Origin: Deltaproteobacteria bacterium
GTDB taxonomy: Bacteria; Myxococcota_A; Polyangia; Polyangiales; JADJMO01
Reading direction: 5' to 3'
NCBI GenBank assembly: GCA_025363655.1
Contig: JANYDK010000114.1
Span: 1 to 43,333 of the forward strand
DNA length: 43,333 nt
The stretch's first letter is position 1; each line of letters opens with the position of its first letter. A model generated the notes under the pieces. It was given only the letters and a program-made list of their open reading frames with translations, searched no databases and was not told the DNA's origin. Position numbers and translations under genes: made by a program. This document shows positions 9,601 to 17,062 of the stretch, piece after piece.

Positions 9601-12600
9601 AGGATTCGAAGGTTGGAGTCGACCCGTGCGCCGTCAGTCAGCGATGGCGCGACAATCCGCGGGAGGCTCTGAAGGGGCTGCCGGTCGTGTCCGAGAGCTT
9701 CGACGAGACGCGGACCGTCTATCTGTCGACGCTGCATCACACCTATCGCCTGCGCCAACTGTACGCAGGTTTGGATGGCCGCGCGGTTCGCGCGGCGTTC
9801 GAGAGCGCGAGCGACGAATATCGATACGACAACGGGCCTTTCGTCGCCGCGGCCTCACCAGCAACTCCCGCCGACGTCGAGCTCGAGGCGACGGTTGGAG
9901 CTGCGCCGAGCGTGGACGTGGCGCCGCCGCTCGGCATCACGTTGCGAAGCGCCGCCGGAAGAGCGCATCTCCATGGCACGGTCATCGTCGACTCGTTCGG
10001 CAATCGTCAGAGTGCACTCGACTACGGCTGCCAATCGGATTCGGCCACCGACGCGTGCACGACTTCCGACGACGTCATCACCACGGTGACGACGCCGACC
10101 CCGGTGACCCACCCGTCGGGATGGCTCTGGCGCACGAGCGAGAGCTACACGTTGGGGGCGGCCGGCGAACATCGCCACGCCCAGCACGTCGCCTACGACG
10201 CGCTCGGCCAGCCGACGATCGTCACCGCAGAGCTCGTCGGGACGCTGCCGCTCGACCGCTTCCACGAGACGTCCGGCGCTGCCGTCGCCCCGGCTCCCAG
10301 CGATGCCTCGCACGACCGGTCCATCTTCGTCGGCGAGACGCGCTACGACGAATTCGGCAATCCGATTGTGCAGCGAGGGCCCAACGGGCGCTACCGCGCG
10401 CTCGGCTACGATGCGCCGTTCGCCGACCTGACGACGACGGAAACGGTCTACGTCGGTCCCCTCGCCGCGGCCGCCGAGCATGGCTCGACCGACTTGACCG
10501 CCTCGGCGCGCTACGACCGGGGGCTCGTTCTCACCGTCCGCGTCACCGACCTTCACGGTGAGCTCACCGACGTCTCCTACGACGGCTTCGGGCGCGTGCT
10601 TGCGGTTCTCAAGCCCGATCCGGACACCGTCGGCGCGGTGTCGCCGCTTCCCGCGGCGATTGTCGAATACACGCTCGCCGACGTGCTGGGGAAGCCTTAT
10701 TCGCTCATCCACACGCAGACGCTCGTCGGGGAGACGCCCGGCGATGCCAAGTATCGCAACGCTTGGGCGTACGTCGACGGTCTCGGTCGCACCATCGTCA
10801 CGCTCGATCAGGCCGACCCGACTGCCGGGGACGGCGGGGACTTCGTCGCCAACGGCCTCACCGAATACGACAACAAGGGAACGGCGCGACGAGCCTATCG
10901 CGCGTGGTTTCACTCCGGCGATGCGCGGGCCTTCCCGCTCGCGACGACGCCCCCGAGCAAATACGGTCGCCAGCGGTACGACGCCTTCGGTCGGGCCCTC
11001 GAGACGTTCAACCTCGACGGCACGGTCAGTCTCGCCCGCGTGTATCACGCGCTCTCCAGCGACGCCTGGGATGCCGCCGACCTGGCCCCGGGGCCCCACT
11101 ACGGCACTCCCGCGAGCGAGCGCCAGGATGGCCACGGTCGGAGCATCTCGTCCATCGAGCGTATTCACGACGGCAGTGGCATCGAGGCGCGTGAGACGCG
11201 AACCGCCTACCTCACGACGGGCGAGGTCGTGGCGATCACGCGCATCCGCGTAGGAAAACCCGACGCGCCAATCATTCGGTGGATTCGCTACGACTCACTC
11301 GGTCGCATGGTGCTCAACGTCGAGCCCAACACGACGAAGCACTTCTCGCCCGACCCGACGACCGATCCGTCGACCATGAAGGCATGGCGCTACGCCTACG
11401 ACGACGCGGGCGATCTCGTCGGCACCAGCGACGCGCGTGGTTGCGGCTCGAACTATCACTACGACGCGGGCGGTCGCCTGGTGGTCGAGGACTACTCGCC
11501 GTGCCTCGCATTCCACGCTGCGTATTCGTCGCCCAATCTCGAAACGGGGAATGGCACCGAGGTCTTCTATCACTACGACACCGCCGACCTCGAGGCCTCG
11601 ACGTCCCCGGCGTCCGCGTGCCGCAGCGAGCTCCTCAAGGGACGCCTCGCCTCGGAATCCGACCGCGCCTCGAAGACGCTCACCTGCTTCGATGGCCGCG
11701 GTCGCGTCGTCCAGATCGCCCGAAAAGTAGCCAAACCGGGCACGCCCGAGCTCTCCCTCGGTGACCGCTACGCTGCCAAGTGGTGGACGCAGACGGCCGC
11801 GTACGACGGCGCCGATCGCCCGGTGCGCGAATCGACCGGCGCCGATGTTCCCGAGCTCATGGGCGGTGATGGGAAGAGCGAGGTCATCACCAGCTACACC
11901 CTCCGCGACTCCGTGAAGTCGGTCGGCGGCAGCTACGGCACCATCGTCGACCACGTTCGTCACGACGCCGACGGTTTGCCGCTCGAGCTCCAGTGGGGCG
12001 ACGTCGCGGGGACGACGACCACGTACAGCTACGACGATCGGCGGCGGCTGAAGAACGTGCAGACGTATCGCAGCCCGCCATCGATTTGGACGAGCACCAC
12101 GCCGACCTACGCGCCTGCGCCGACCTACGGAAGCGGCGTTCCGACCACGTTCCAGACCTTGCTCGAGGACTCGGACTTCGTCTACGACGAGGTCGACAAT
12201 CCGGTGGAGATTCGTGACTACCGGATTCCCAACGAGTGGCCCGCGGGGGCGCAGCCGTTTCATCGGAAGATGGTCTACGACGACCTCTATCGGCTGACGC
12301 GTATCGATCATCAGTTCAAGGCGGGGAGCGACGCGTGGGTGTCGCCATTTCAGCCCGAGAACGACGGGACGGCGACGGATCCGAAGCTGGCGAAGCCCAG
12401 TCCGCATGTGGCGTTCGATCAGCGGATTCTCTGGCAGTCGTTTGCGTACGACTGGCTGGGGAATACGACGAAGACGGACGATGATGCGCATGGGTTCTTT
12501 GACCGATCGATAGGTGCGATCGGGAACGGGACGGCCGGGAGCGGGCCGTATCAGCTCCACAGCGCCGCGAATGACGGTGGCGCCAGTGCGGGAGCGCGCG

Positions 12601-14183
12601 CAGGGCACTTGAGTGCGGCGTACGACGACGCGGGGAATTTGATCGGCCTCGCTGTGATGCGGAAGGGGTCGTGTCTTCCCGTCGGGGCGCAGTGCGGGCA
12701 GCGATTCGTCTACGAGTGGGATGAGGTCGGTCGACTCGCACGGGCGCGACGGTGGGACGCAAGGGATCCGGGGAAGGCAAGCGATGCGGTGCCGACCGAG
12801 GTGCCCGCGGCGGAGCTTCGATATTCGTACGATGGGGGCGATCAACGAATCCTGAAGACGGCCACCGATGCGGCTGGCGAGCAGCGGCATACGGTGTATG
12901 CGCTGCAGACCGTCGAGCTGCGACGGGCGGAGTGGGATGACGTCGCGGGGGCGTTCGTCTCCGCGGCGGGGTCGCAGGCGCCCTATTTGTTCGCGCACGG
13001 GGTGCGGCTCGCTCGGGTGGCGTACGAGCCGGCGGATGTGCCGAACATCGGGGGCGCACGCCTGCACGTGGTGCTGGCGCTGACTGACCACTTGGGGTCG
13101 ACGAGCACGGAGATCGACAAGGGGACAGGGGAGGTCGTCGAGCGTGGCAGTTATCAGGCCTATGGGGGGGCGGAGAGCGACTATCGGCCGGGGAGGTGGA
13201 AGGGGGAGAGAGAGAGCTATCGGTTTACCGGGAAGGAGGAGGATGTCGAGGTTGGTCTAGACTACTTTGCAAGGAGGTATCTAAGCGCGCAAACGCAGCG
13301 TTGGCTCTCTGCAGACCCGGCTGGCATTCAAGGGTTCAGCGCGGCAAACGTCTATGCATACGCGACAAGCCGCCCACTCGCGCTCATCGATCCCGCTGGC
13401 CTCTCCGAGGTTCGTGCAAGCTACGATCCGTCAGCCCCGGTTAAGCAATCCGGTCCAGGTCAGTATGAGCTTGCGCCGGTGCAGATTGAGGAGATCGACG
13501 AGCCAGCCGAAAAGAGCCTAGGTCCCGGCGACGCCCTCGCCGGCCTCGCAGGAGTCTTCTCGTCGTCCTCTCAGCAGCATGGCGCGCCTGCAGTTCCGGC
13601 ACTAGGCGAATCATCGAACGGGCAGAAGGCCGCGGTCGACAGTTTCACGAAGGAGCTTATTGAGAATGGCATTGAGGCAGCCTCGGCGCTGACGTCCCTC
13701 GGCGAGCTTGGGCTCGGCCTCGCCGCGGCGAAGACGGCAGGACCTCGGGTCGTCAAAAAGGCCGCCGCGCCGGCGGCCGAGGAGGCGGCAAACAAGGTTC
13801 CGTCGGCGCTGTCGAAGGGAGTAGATGCCGAGAAAAAGGAACTAGCAAAACTCGGTTTGACGAAAAATGCCGCCGTGATTCGCCCGACCAAGACTGAGGT
13901 GGAGAGTGCCGCGTTCAAGGTAATTGTTGGTGAACCGAAGAAGACGTCTGGCGGGCTATACAAGGGAACGATATACGATGCTGTCACCAAAGGAAGCCTG
14001 ATTGAGATCAAAAGCGGCAGCAGTGTCCTCACGTCCAGCTATCAGCTTCGGCTCCAGGTCTTCTTCTCCTTGACGCGCTATCAGAAGCAAGGGATGCAAT
14101 TTCTTTTGAAGACATCGCGACCCATCGAGAAATCGTTCTCCGACTGGTTGACGAGATGGGGCGTGACGGTGACTGGGCTTTGA
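6621..14183 (+). CDS. exported SpvB-TcdB-RHS toxin (TcB/TcC fusion) with nuclease tip
   Basis: A 2520-aa polymorphic toxin. In order: a signal peptide ending near ARA at residue 40; a Ser/Thr/Pro-rich linker; an SpvB-type N-terminal domain from about 155 (GMGESFSAQLSTGIATFSVP); FG-GAP/VCBS-like Asp-rich repeats at about 525-865 (DLDGDGTVDLL, DANGDGLVDVV, DMNGDGLADIV, DVNGDGLDDLV); a TcdB middle-type region at about 880-1000; many RHS/YD repeats at about 1225-2190; the conserved RHS core near 2200-2258 (YFARRYLS, WLSADPAG, DPAGL). The variable tip, about 2259-2520, carries D2453, E2462-x-K2464 and Q2475/Q2479, the layout of PD-(D/E)XK nuclease toxins. In Tc systems the RHS shell encloses the toxin and releases it through TcA. 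A signal peptide is unusual for classical TcB. Two small genes follow, one an immunity-like gene. Codon choice shifts after about 12,235 and again after about 13,255, suggesting recombination. Architecture is clear; target and delivery are inferred. Confidence 0.88.
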   Translation: MRPRSTRDGSLRFRRARAPIAFVTHACFLFSFVAHRPARASDGPPVEIAVEGGSPKHVEPSTASTEKPTSGGTELKSSAVASETTTQAPSAPIAEKWKVNGGIIGGDPGAKVKDNPIAGPIDQSGLVVDSLPTGGDKTGVSSQAITVPQGAGKIQGMGESFSAQLSTGIATFSVPFSLIPARGDAQPSLGLSYSSAGGHGLAGVGWEVGVPFIARQTDRGLPQYVDPGAGGPWFPGQDRFVFNGGQELVPICLVPTTGGTCTGALPGEVMPTWAGGWQYFRPRVEGGFLRFFWSPDHETWRVQDKSGVTMELGGDVGALETNPAIPTQIFRWNLSLQYDVHVDSASKSNNLVAYRYLHLGGQAYLSDIYDTPPRAGSASAPLSAHAHHTHLDYEARSDVTTSWRRGWPVTNLLRLRTVDVTSKTFEGDASSARELVRRYHLAYDTTSHVSLLESVQLEGKCSPNVFESSEALPESTSCPRLPAMTFGYQRVAGKDSKGAGTTSDLAGYESFDETVHALTASPPNSIDEELTDLFDVNSDALPDVVVTNPATYGGQHGLFLNGQSGAADTFTATRIAVVGGIPGADAGTITLKNANLAAGDLDGDGTVDLLHMPMVKQYAVYSPVGSGLTWTWQGRLVTTADLLAPKINFGKDAQEQHVVDANGDGLVDVVYVSGTEVQTYFSLGRLPGGDGQFGHGKWTSATTAELSADPVRMCVPWSGAPVRFSDAEIKLADMNGDGLADIVKLQKGNIQYWPGRGNGLWGTGALDDCPGGTFGKSRDVAMDSSPSFSGDVSGLRLDDVNGDGLDDLVQVRFTDVDVWLNVDGTGWTDRHVLASTPPAPGFTNRVRLVDINGSGTRDILWGDGGNYRYIDLQGGKRPWILTSVANGLGKTTELEYASSTELMLAAKKAGKAWSSTTPMPLHVVVRETEKDNLAIVGRPPGAYVTEYSYSNPVYDGRQREFRGFRDAEVKRIGDANSPTAITSSTFLLGECRDEDSKVGVDPCAVSQRWRDNPREALKGLPVVSESFDETRTVYLSTLHHTYRLRQLYAGLDGRAVRAAFESASDEYRYDNGPFVAAASPATPADVELEATVGAAPSVDVAPPLGITLRSAAGRAHLHGTVIVDSFGNRQSALDYGCQSDSATDACTTSDDVITTVTTPTPVTHPSGWLWRTSESYTLGAAGEHRHAQHVAYDALGQPTIVTAELVGTLPLDRFHETSGAAVAPAPSDASHDRSIFVGETRYDEFGNPIVQRGPNGRYRALGYDAPFADLTTTETVYVGPLAAAAEHGSTDLTASARYDRGLVLTVRVTDLHGELTDVSYDGFGRVLAVLKPDPDTVGAVSPLPAAIVEYTLADVLGKPYSLIHTQTLVGETPGDAKYRNAWAYVDGLGRTIVTLDQADPTAGDGGDFVANGLTEYDNKGTARRAYRAWFHSGDARAFPLATTPPSKYGRQRYDAFGRALETFNLDGTVSLARVYHALSSDAWDAADLAPGPHYGTPASERQDGHGRSISSIERIHDGSGIEARETRTAYLTTGEVVAITRIRVGKPDAPIIRWIRYDSLGRMVLNVEPNTTKHFSPDPTTDPSTMKAWRYAYDDAGDLVGTSDARGCGSNYHYDAGGRLVVEDYSPCLAFHAAYSSPNLETGNGTEVFYHYDTADLEASTSPASACRSELLKGRLASESDRASKTLTCFDGRGRVVQIARKVAKPGTPELSLGDRYAAKWWTQTAAYDGADRPVRESTGADVPELMGGDGKSEVITSYTLRDSVKSVGGSYGTIVDHVRHDADGLPLELQWGDVAGTTTTYSYDDRRRLKNVQTYRSPPSIWTSTTPTYAPAPTYGSGVPTTFQTLLEDSDFVYDEVDNPVEIRDYRIPNEWPAGAQPFHRKMVYDDLYRLTRIDHQFKAGSDAWVSPFQPENDGTATDPKLAKPSPHVAFDQRILWQSFAYDWLGNTTKTDDDAHGFFDRSIGAIGNGTAGSGPYQLHSAANDGGASAGARAGHLSAAYDDAGNLIGLAVMRKGSCLPVGAQCGQRFVYEWDEVGRLARARRWDARDPGKASDAVPTEVPAAELRYSYDGGDQRILKTATDAAGEQRHTVYALQTVELRRAEWDDVAGAFVSAAGSQAPYLFAHGVRLARVAYEPADVPNIGGARLHVVLALTDHLGSTSTEIDKGTGEVVERGSYQAYGGAESDYRPGRWKGERESYRFTGKEEDVEVGLDYFARRYLSAQTQRWLSADPAGIQGFSAANVYAYATSRPLALIDPAGLSEVRASYDPSAPVKQSGPGQYELAPVQIEEIDEPAEKSLGPGDALAGLAGVFSSSSQQHGAPAVPALGESSNGQKAAVDSFTKELIENGIEAASALTSLGELGLGLAAAKTAGPRVVKKAAAPAAEEAANKVPSALSKGVDAEKKELAKLGLTKNAAVIRPTKTEVESAAFKVIVGEPKKTSGGLYKGTIYDAVTKGSLIEIKSGSSVLTSSYQLRLQVFFSLTRYQKQGMQFLLKTSRPIEKSFSDWLTRWGVTVTGL

Positions 14184-14196
14184 CGGAGAGCTGAGT

Positions 14197-14460
14197 ATGG
14201 AATTCCGCGAAAGGCTGGGGCGCGATCAGGTCGCTAGGGGCGCGCGACCCGACGCGTATGATCCCGAGGAGTTCGTGCTGATCAAGATGTGTTCCGTGCT
14301 TCATGCGACGTACCAGGTGCGAGTTTTGCTGGCACGTGCAGAGCGAGAAGGAAGGCGCTTGACGATCGTGCTAAGCCCAAGCGCGCGACTCGCGCCTTGC
14401 TTGCGCGACATCGCTCGCAAGCACGCGAGGGTCCTTCGGGTTCGAAGAATGGAAGGATAG
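14197..14460 (+). CDS. small orphan protein between toxin and immunity gene
   Basis: An 87-aa basic protein (many Arg) starting 13 bp after the toxin stop, with a GGAGAG-like sequence before the ATG. It has no signal peptide or membrane segment. A short hydrophobic/charged stretch (LTIVLSPSARLAPCL) looks like a beta-alpha unit, but I do not recognise a family. Position between a polymorphic toxin and an Imm70-like gene suggests a second immunity protein, a leftover of a displaced toxin cassette, or a regulator. Its composition matches the toxin tip rather than the older part of the RHS gene. Confidence 0.6.
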   Translation: MEFRERLGRDQVARGARPDAYDPEEFVLIKMCSVLHATYQVRVLLARAEREGRRLTIVLSPSARLAPCLRDIARKHARVLRVRRMEG

Positions 14461-14476
14461 CGCGAAGGAGCCGAGC

Positions 14477-14890
14477 ATGGGCCTGTATCTGGCGGTAATT
14501 GAGCAATGCGATGACGTGGGTGGCGTCGATGTCGGGTCCTACGAGGACTTCAATCGATTCCGAGAGCTCGTGTGCGAGGTGTCCGAATCCGGCGCCTATG
14601 GTTCTGTTTGTCCAGTGCTGCAGCTGCATGAGGACTGCGATGGCGAGTGGCCGGTCGCACAGTTGTCGGCTCTGATGGCAGAGCTAGAACGGGTATATAG
14701 GGACTTTAGTTCGCGTCCTCCGCGCCAGTGTCTATCAGACTGGCAGCGGGAGGTTTTTCGTGACCTGGGTCTCAAGTCAACGAGCTTGGCCGACTCGATT
14801 ATCGATGTCGACGGTGAGCCGCTGATTGTTCGATTGATGGAGCTATGCCGCCTTGCTCTGAAGCTGGGCCAGCCAATTAGTTATCAGTAG
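14477..14890 (+). CDS. Imm70-like immunity protein
   Basis: A 137-aa acidic cytoplasmic protein with an AAGGAG Shine-Dalgarno sequence 8 bp before the ATG, 16 bp after the 87-aa gene. The layout MGLYLAV ... DVGSYEDFNRFR ... GSVCPVLQLHEDCDGEW ... DWQREV ... IDVDGEPLIVRL ... QPISYQ matches what I know of the Imm70 family found next to polymorphic toxins. Expected role: to bind and neutralise the C-terminal nuclease of the upstream RHS protein in the producing cell and its kin. The acidic character suits binding to a basic nuclease tip. Base composition is lower in GC than the surrounding genome, like the toxin tip. Pairing with this particular toxin is inferred from gene order. Confidence 0.72.
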   Translation: MGLYLAVIEQCDDVGGVDVGSYEDFNRFRELVCEVSESGAYGSVCPVLQLHEDCDGEWPVAQLSALMAELERVYRDFSSRPPRQCLSDWQREVFRDLGLKSTSLADSIIDVDGEPLIVRLMELCRLALKLGQPISYQ

Positions 14891-15054
14891 AGCTCCAGAT
14901 CCGCCGCGCCGCGTGACCCTGCCGATGCTCACGATGGGAGGTACGGAGGTCTGGAGGTCTCGTCGCCCCCTCTGTCAGAGAAGTTGTCGCCTCTCTCGAT
15001 CACCTGATCGGGGAGATGTAGCGACCATGACGGGGGCGGAGAGGTGCTCTCTCC
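14891..15054 (+). other. spacer with possible IS left end
   Basis: No gene is seen in this 164-bp spacer. From about 14973 it contains TGTCAGAGAAG and a short palindrome (CGATCA-CC-TGATCG, 14997-15010) leading straight into the OrfA remnant. This would fit the left end of the insertion sequence that supplied it. No second copy is available here to prove it. Confidence 0.3.
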
Positions 15055-15386
15055 GTGAAATCCTACACTGACTTTTTCAAACGCAAGATGGTTCAACAGC
15101 CTGCTGTTGCCGAACGCCCCGTCGGCGTACGCGCTCTCGAAGGAAGTGGGCGTGTCTCAACCGACCCTCTCGCGGTGGACGCGGAGCTTGGGTAGCGTCG
15201 TCTCCGTGTCGACCAACAACACGCACGTGCCTGCGAGCAGGTCTCGCCGACCGGAGGACTGGAGCGCGCAGGAGCGTCTGCGCATCGTGAGCGAGGCCAG
15301 CAGGCTCGGGGACAAGGAACTCGGTGAGTTTCTTCGTCGTGAGGGCCTGCACGAGGAGACTCTCGCGGCCTGGCGCGCGGCGGTTG
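15055..15386 (+). pseudogene. IS3-type OrfA transposase remnant (frameshifted, truncated)
   Basis: Translation from the GTG at 15055 gives KSYTDFFKRKMVQQ, typical for the N-terminus of an OrfA-type helix-turn-helix transposase. An extra C at 15100/15101 shifts the frame. In the next frame the protein continues as LLLPNAPSAYALSKEVG, then VSQPTLSRW (the recognition helix) and RRPEDWSAQERLRIV ... FLRREGLHEETLAAWRAAV. Homology-like sequence stops near 15386 and no DDE OrfB follows. So this is a dead remnant with one frameshift and a lost 3' part. It marks the right border of the toxin locus and may have carried the cassette in. Family level (IS3-like) is moderately sure. Confidence 0.65.
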
Positions 15387-15814
15387 TACCTCGCACATGC
15401 GACGCCGGGCTCGGCGATGTCCACAGCCATGCAGGCCAAGGTCAGGGCCTTTGGTCAGCACCCCACCTTACGACGCCGGGTCGTGTCCGAGCGGGGCTCG
15501 ATTTCCGCGATGTGAAATGGTTCGCGGACGAGCGACGTCGATACTCGGGCGCAGCTCGTGCTCGCATGCCGAGATGTCGATCCCTTGGCCGACGTGTTGC
15601 GCCGACGCGTGGCAGCTTCACGCCGACGGAGCGAAGCCGATTCCTCTCCCACTTCGGGGACCTGTAATAGCGCTCGGTAGTTTGCCGGTTTCAGTGCTCA
15701 GCCTCGTCCTGAACCGCCCGTCGCCACCCACAGGGGTGAGCCTCGCCACGCCCGCCGCCCACCGATTCACGCTCCAACACTCGAAGGTGTCCCCCTTCCC
15801 GTACGGAGGAATCG
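15387..15814. other. 428-bp stretch with no recognised gene
   Basis: Open frames exist on both strands because of high GC, but none has a start with a ribosome site plus a recognisable protein. The first part may still be decayed IS sequence. The last bases (GGAGG before 15815) belong to the next gene. Confidence 0.5.
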
Positions 15815-16309
15815 ATGGCTCTGCTGCAAACGTGGTCCAAAACGCTCGTGCACCTCTTCCTGCCATCGCTGCTGTTCGCAGGAGGCGCCTGCAGCTCGTC
15901 CAGCTCGGGCTCGTCTTCGCCGGCGTGCTGGAGCGAGGGGCACTGGTGCATATGCGGCGCAGACCGACCGTCCAGCGCTCCCGACTTTGCGGGCACCTGC
16001 AACGCGAGCGCGGTCGGTGAGCGCGGCATCTGCTGCAAGAGCGCCAAGCGGTGTTCGTGCGCGCCCGTGCGGTGTGGGATCGATTCGAGCGACGGCTTCT
16101 GCATGTGCGGGATCGATCCCTACGTGAGCCGCTTCGTCGGGTCCTGCACGGCGACGGCGACCACGTGCTGCACGCAAGACACCGGGTATTGCTACTGCGA
16201 GGCCGGCTGCGAGAAGCGCTTTGCAAATCGCGTCGTCTCGACGTGCGAGCTGACGACGCCGACGGCCGCGTGCGACAGCGGCGAGGTCGAGGTCGAGTCT
16301 TGTCAGTGA
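15815..16309 (+). CDS. cysteine-rich lipoprotein
   Basis: A 164-aa protein preceded by a GGAGG ribosome site. The N-terminus is a lipoprotein signal (hydrophobic LVHLFLPSLLFAGG, then lipobox Cys 26 followed by a serine run). The mature part is packed with about twenty Cys residues in repeating units (CWSEGHWCICG, CSCAPVRCGIDSSDGFCMCG, TTCCTQDTGYCYCEAGC), roughly three disulfide-knot modules. Such proteins are common and mostly uncharacterised in myxobacteria. Expected location is the outer membrane or cell surface. No enzymatic motif is seen. It faces the minus-strand beta-barrel gene across a 33-bp gap. Confidence 0.75.
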   Translation: MALLQTWSKTLVHLFLPSLLFAGGACSSSSSGSSSPACWSEGHWCICGADRPSSAPDFAGTCNASAVGERGICCKSAKRCSCAPVRCGIDSSDGFCMCGIDPYVSRFVGSCTATATTCCTQDTGYCYCEAGCEKRFANRVVSTCELTTPTAACDSGEVEVESCQ

Positions 16310-16342
16310 GCTTCGATCGAGGGCCTGGCGGTCCCCGTCCCA

Positions 16343-17062
16343 TCACAACCAATTGCAGGGGCCATTCAGGCAAAAACTGAGGCCGACGAAGACGACATCA
16401 TTGGCGACGAATTTGAAGAAGTCGCCGGGATCGTTCTGCGCGGGGATCCATCGCTGATATTCCAAATGCATCGTCCCGCCAGGGGCGGTCTTGATCTGAA
16501 GACCAACGGCGAGCTGCACGAGTCCATCGCCGTAGCCTTTGCGATCGGCGTAGCGGGTGCCGACGGGGGGCGGTTCGCTCGGCTCGCGCCCGTAGAACCA
16601 GTAGTTGCCGAAGGTGACGCCACCGTAGGGCGTGAACCAATCGGCGAGATCGTAGCTGGCGATGAGCCCGCCCATCGCCATCTTCGTCTTCTCGCTCGCC
16701 CCGCCGCCGAGACGAGCGGCGATGGCGAAGGGCCGCTTGCGATCGAGGGGCGACCATTTGAGATCGCTGCGGAGGCCCGGGCCCGTCCAGGTGCTGACGC
16801 CGAGATCGAAATGCTCGGCGAGCCCGACGCGCACCGAGAGCTCGGGCGCATAGTTGGAGATGTTCGGGCCGTGGCGTTCGGCGTCGTTCTTGTTGGTGAC
16901 CCGGACGACGCCCGCAGTGAGGTGGACGTGACCGGGCGGCTCGGTCTTGGCCGTTTGCGCGAGCGCGAGGCCGCACCCGCTGCTGGCGAGGCCAGCAACG
17001 CCAATAAGGGAAGCGAGGGAAGCGAGGGAAGGCAAGCGTGGGAGACCGAAGCGAGGCTTCAC
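16343..17062 (-). CDS. outer-membrane beta-barrel-like protein
   Basis: A 239-aa protein. The GTG start at 17062 overlaps the TGA of the upstream 673-aa gene (GTGA), so translation is probably coupled; an ATG 18 codons earlier would lie inside the neighbour. A signal-peptide-like N-terminus (LASLASLIGVAGLASSGCGLALAQ) is followed by alternating polar/aromatic beta strands such as FDLGVSTWTGPGL, WFTPYGGVTFGNYWFYG and GTMHLEYQRWIPA, and a hydrophobic C-terminal strand, as in small outer-membrane barrels. The Cys in SSGCGLA could also be a lipobox. Function unknown. Confidence 0.65.
   Translation of the reverse strand: MKPRFGLPRLPSLASLASLIGVAGLASSGCGLALAQTAKTEPPGHVHLTAGVVRVTNKNDAERHGPNISNYAPELSVRVGLAEHFDLGVSTWTGPGLRSDLKWSPLDRKRPFAIAARLGGGASEKTKMAMGGLIASYDLADWFTPYGGVTFGNYWFYGREPSEPPPVGTRYADRKGYGDGLVQLAVGLQIKTAPGGTMHLEYQRWIPAQNDPGDFFKFVANDVVFVGLSFCLNGPCNWL

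Noticed and set aside
7500..9758. 752-codon open frame on the minus strand
   Set aside because: It is antisense to the SpvB/FG-GAP part of the RHS gene; long empty frames opposite GC-rich genes are expected, and its translation has no domain.
11295..13091. 598-codon minus frame
   Set aside because: Antisense to the RHS repeats, Arg/Pro-rich and featureless.
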